Below, piece by piece: positions 63,382 to 64,000 of a stretch of DNA of 64,000 nucleotides. The position numbers were made by a program, and so were the translations under genes. This stretch comes from Marasmius tenuissimus (lineage: Eukaryota; Basidiomycota; Agaricomycetes; Agaricales; Marasmiaceae): the NCBI GenBank assembly GCA_029532415.1, contig JAQOTA010000033.1, positions 186,001 to 250,000 of the forward strand. Direction: 5' to 3'. A model generated the notes under the pieces. It worked only from the letters and a program-made list of their open reading frames with translations, searched no databases and had not been told where the DNA came from. The stretch's first letter is position 1. Each line of letters begins with the position of its first letter.

Positions 63382-64000
63382 ATGCGTATCACAATTGTTT
63401 ATCTCTTTTACTCATTGCTATTCCTTCTATTGCTCAGCACTGGTAGCAAAGCTAAAGCTCCATCCGGCCCCTGGGACGACTTCAACTATGCGCCAAGTTC
63501 CAGGGTTGTTAGACCTGTTTCCGTTAGGCGGACTGAAGGAAACGTCAGTGGGACACAGAATCTTCTCACCGAGCCACAGAATGGGACGGCAGAAATCGCA
63601 TCGGGTGCTTGGGTTACCCTTGACTTCGGTATTGAGGTATGTAATTCATTCCAACATTCTTCGTATAGTACTGAATATCAACTTGCTACTTGATCAAGGT
63701 CGGAGGACTCATATCAATGACAATTCACCCGTCCTCACAAACACCACAATTTGCACTCTCATTCACCGAATCGCCCCAGTTCATCTCACCAACTTCATCC
63801 GACGATTCGGCTACTGCCGATGCCAGCCAAACGTACGATGGGGTTCTCTCCGTTAACCTTAACTCTACCCAGTCAGCGTTTCTCTGGACGCAACCGAAAG
63901 CAACGCTCAGAGGAGGATTCCGGTTCTTGACAATTGCGTCAAAGTCGACGTTGGAACTATCGAATGTGACCTGTACAATCTCCTTCGCTCCACATGTCAC
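63382..64000 (+). CDS. Secreted GH78-like alpha-L-rhamnosidase, N-terminal part
   Basis: The gene runs off the window. Exon 1 is 63382-63636; a 62-nt intron (GTATGT to CAAG) follows and exon 2 starts at 63699. The start gives a hydrophobic signal peptide of about 24 residues. The mature part begins APSGPWDDFNYAPSSRVVRP and continues AWVTLDFGIE, VGGLISMTI, FALSFTESPQFISP, DGVLSVNL, LRGGFRFLTIAS and VTCTISFAPHV. This matches the N-terminal beta-sandwich of fungal GH78-like rhamnosidases that remove rhamnose from pectin and glycosides. The catalytic barrel is outside the window, so activity cannot be judged. Confidence 0.7.

Overview
The window looks like nuclear DNA of a mushroom-forming basidiomycete (Agaricomycetes). 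Genes are cut by many short GT-AG introns of about 50-90 bases. The gene content is typical of that group: paired cytochrome P450s, a CAP/PR-1 secreted protein, a DUF6589-type gene, a RecQ-like helicase of the fungal multicopy family, a SWIM-finger MULE transposase, a TET/JBP-like dioxygenase and a GH78-like rhamnosidase. All family names come from motif recognition by eye; no database search was run.

Layout. Positions 1-7.7 kb hold two related P450 genes on the minus strand, the outer one apparently broken by a one-base deletion, with two small inverted-repeat elements between them. A CAP/PR-1 gene lies at 10.1-10.9 kb and a multi-pass membrane protein gene (minus strand) at 13.7-15.2 kb, inside otherwise unassigned sequence.

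From 17.5 to 47.3 kb there is one dismembered DUF6589-type gene. Its pieces can be joined in frame by removing insertions bounded by target-site duplications: an intronic TIR element, a solo copia LTR (TSD CCGCG), a 2.57-kb hAT-like element (TSD GTTTTAGG), a composite insertion of about 20.8 kb, and a TA-flanked MITE. The composite is three layers deep. A degenerate TIR-like element contains a chromodomain Ty3/gypsy retrotransposon (TSD CTGTA), which contains an intact Ty1/copia retrotransposon on the opposite strand (TSD AATCC) with LTRs that look identical. The copia is therefore the youngest layer.

From 47.3 to 49.5 kb a RecQ-like helicase pseudogene faces the DUF6589 gene tail to tail. 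It is followed by a foldback repeat and two adjacent perfect palindromes, then a small single-pass membrane protein gene. The stretch 53.8-60.8 kb is an island of three DNA-handling genes: the MULE transposase, the TET/JBP-like dioxygenase and a GRF zinc-finger protein. The window ends with an intron-containing tRNA-Pro and the start of a rhamnosidase gene.

A recurring theme is decay by apparent CGA-to-TGA change. It is seen four times in the gypsy element, once in the MULE transposase and once in the helicase, as expected from C-to-T decay of methylated or RIP-like targets. A TET/JBP-like enzyme, which in this family oxidises 5-methylcytosine, lies next to a transposase and a field of nested elements. 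That makes the region a candidate for a transposon/DNA-methylation conflict island.
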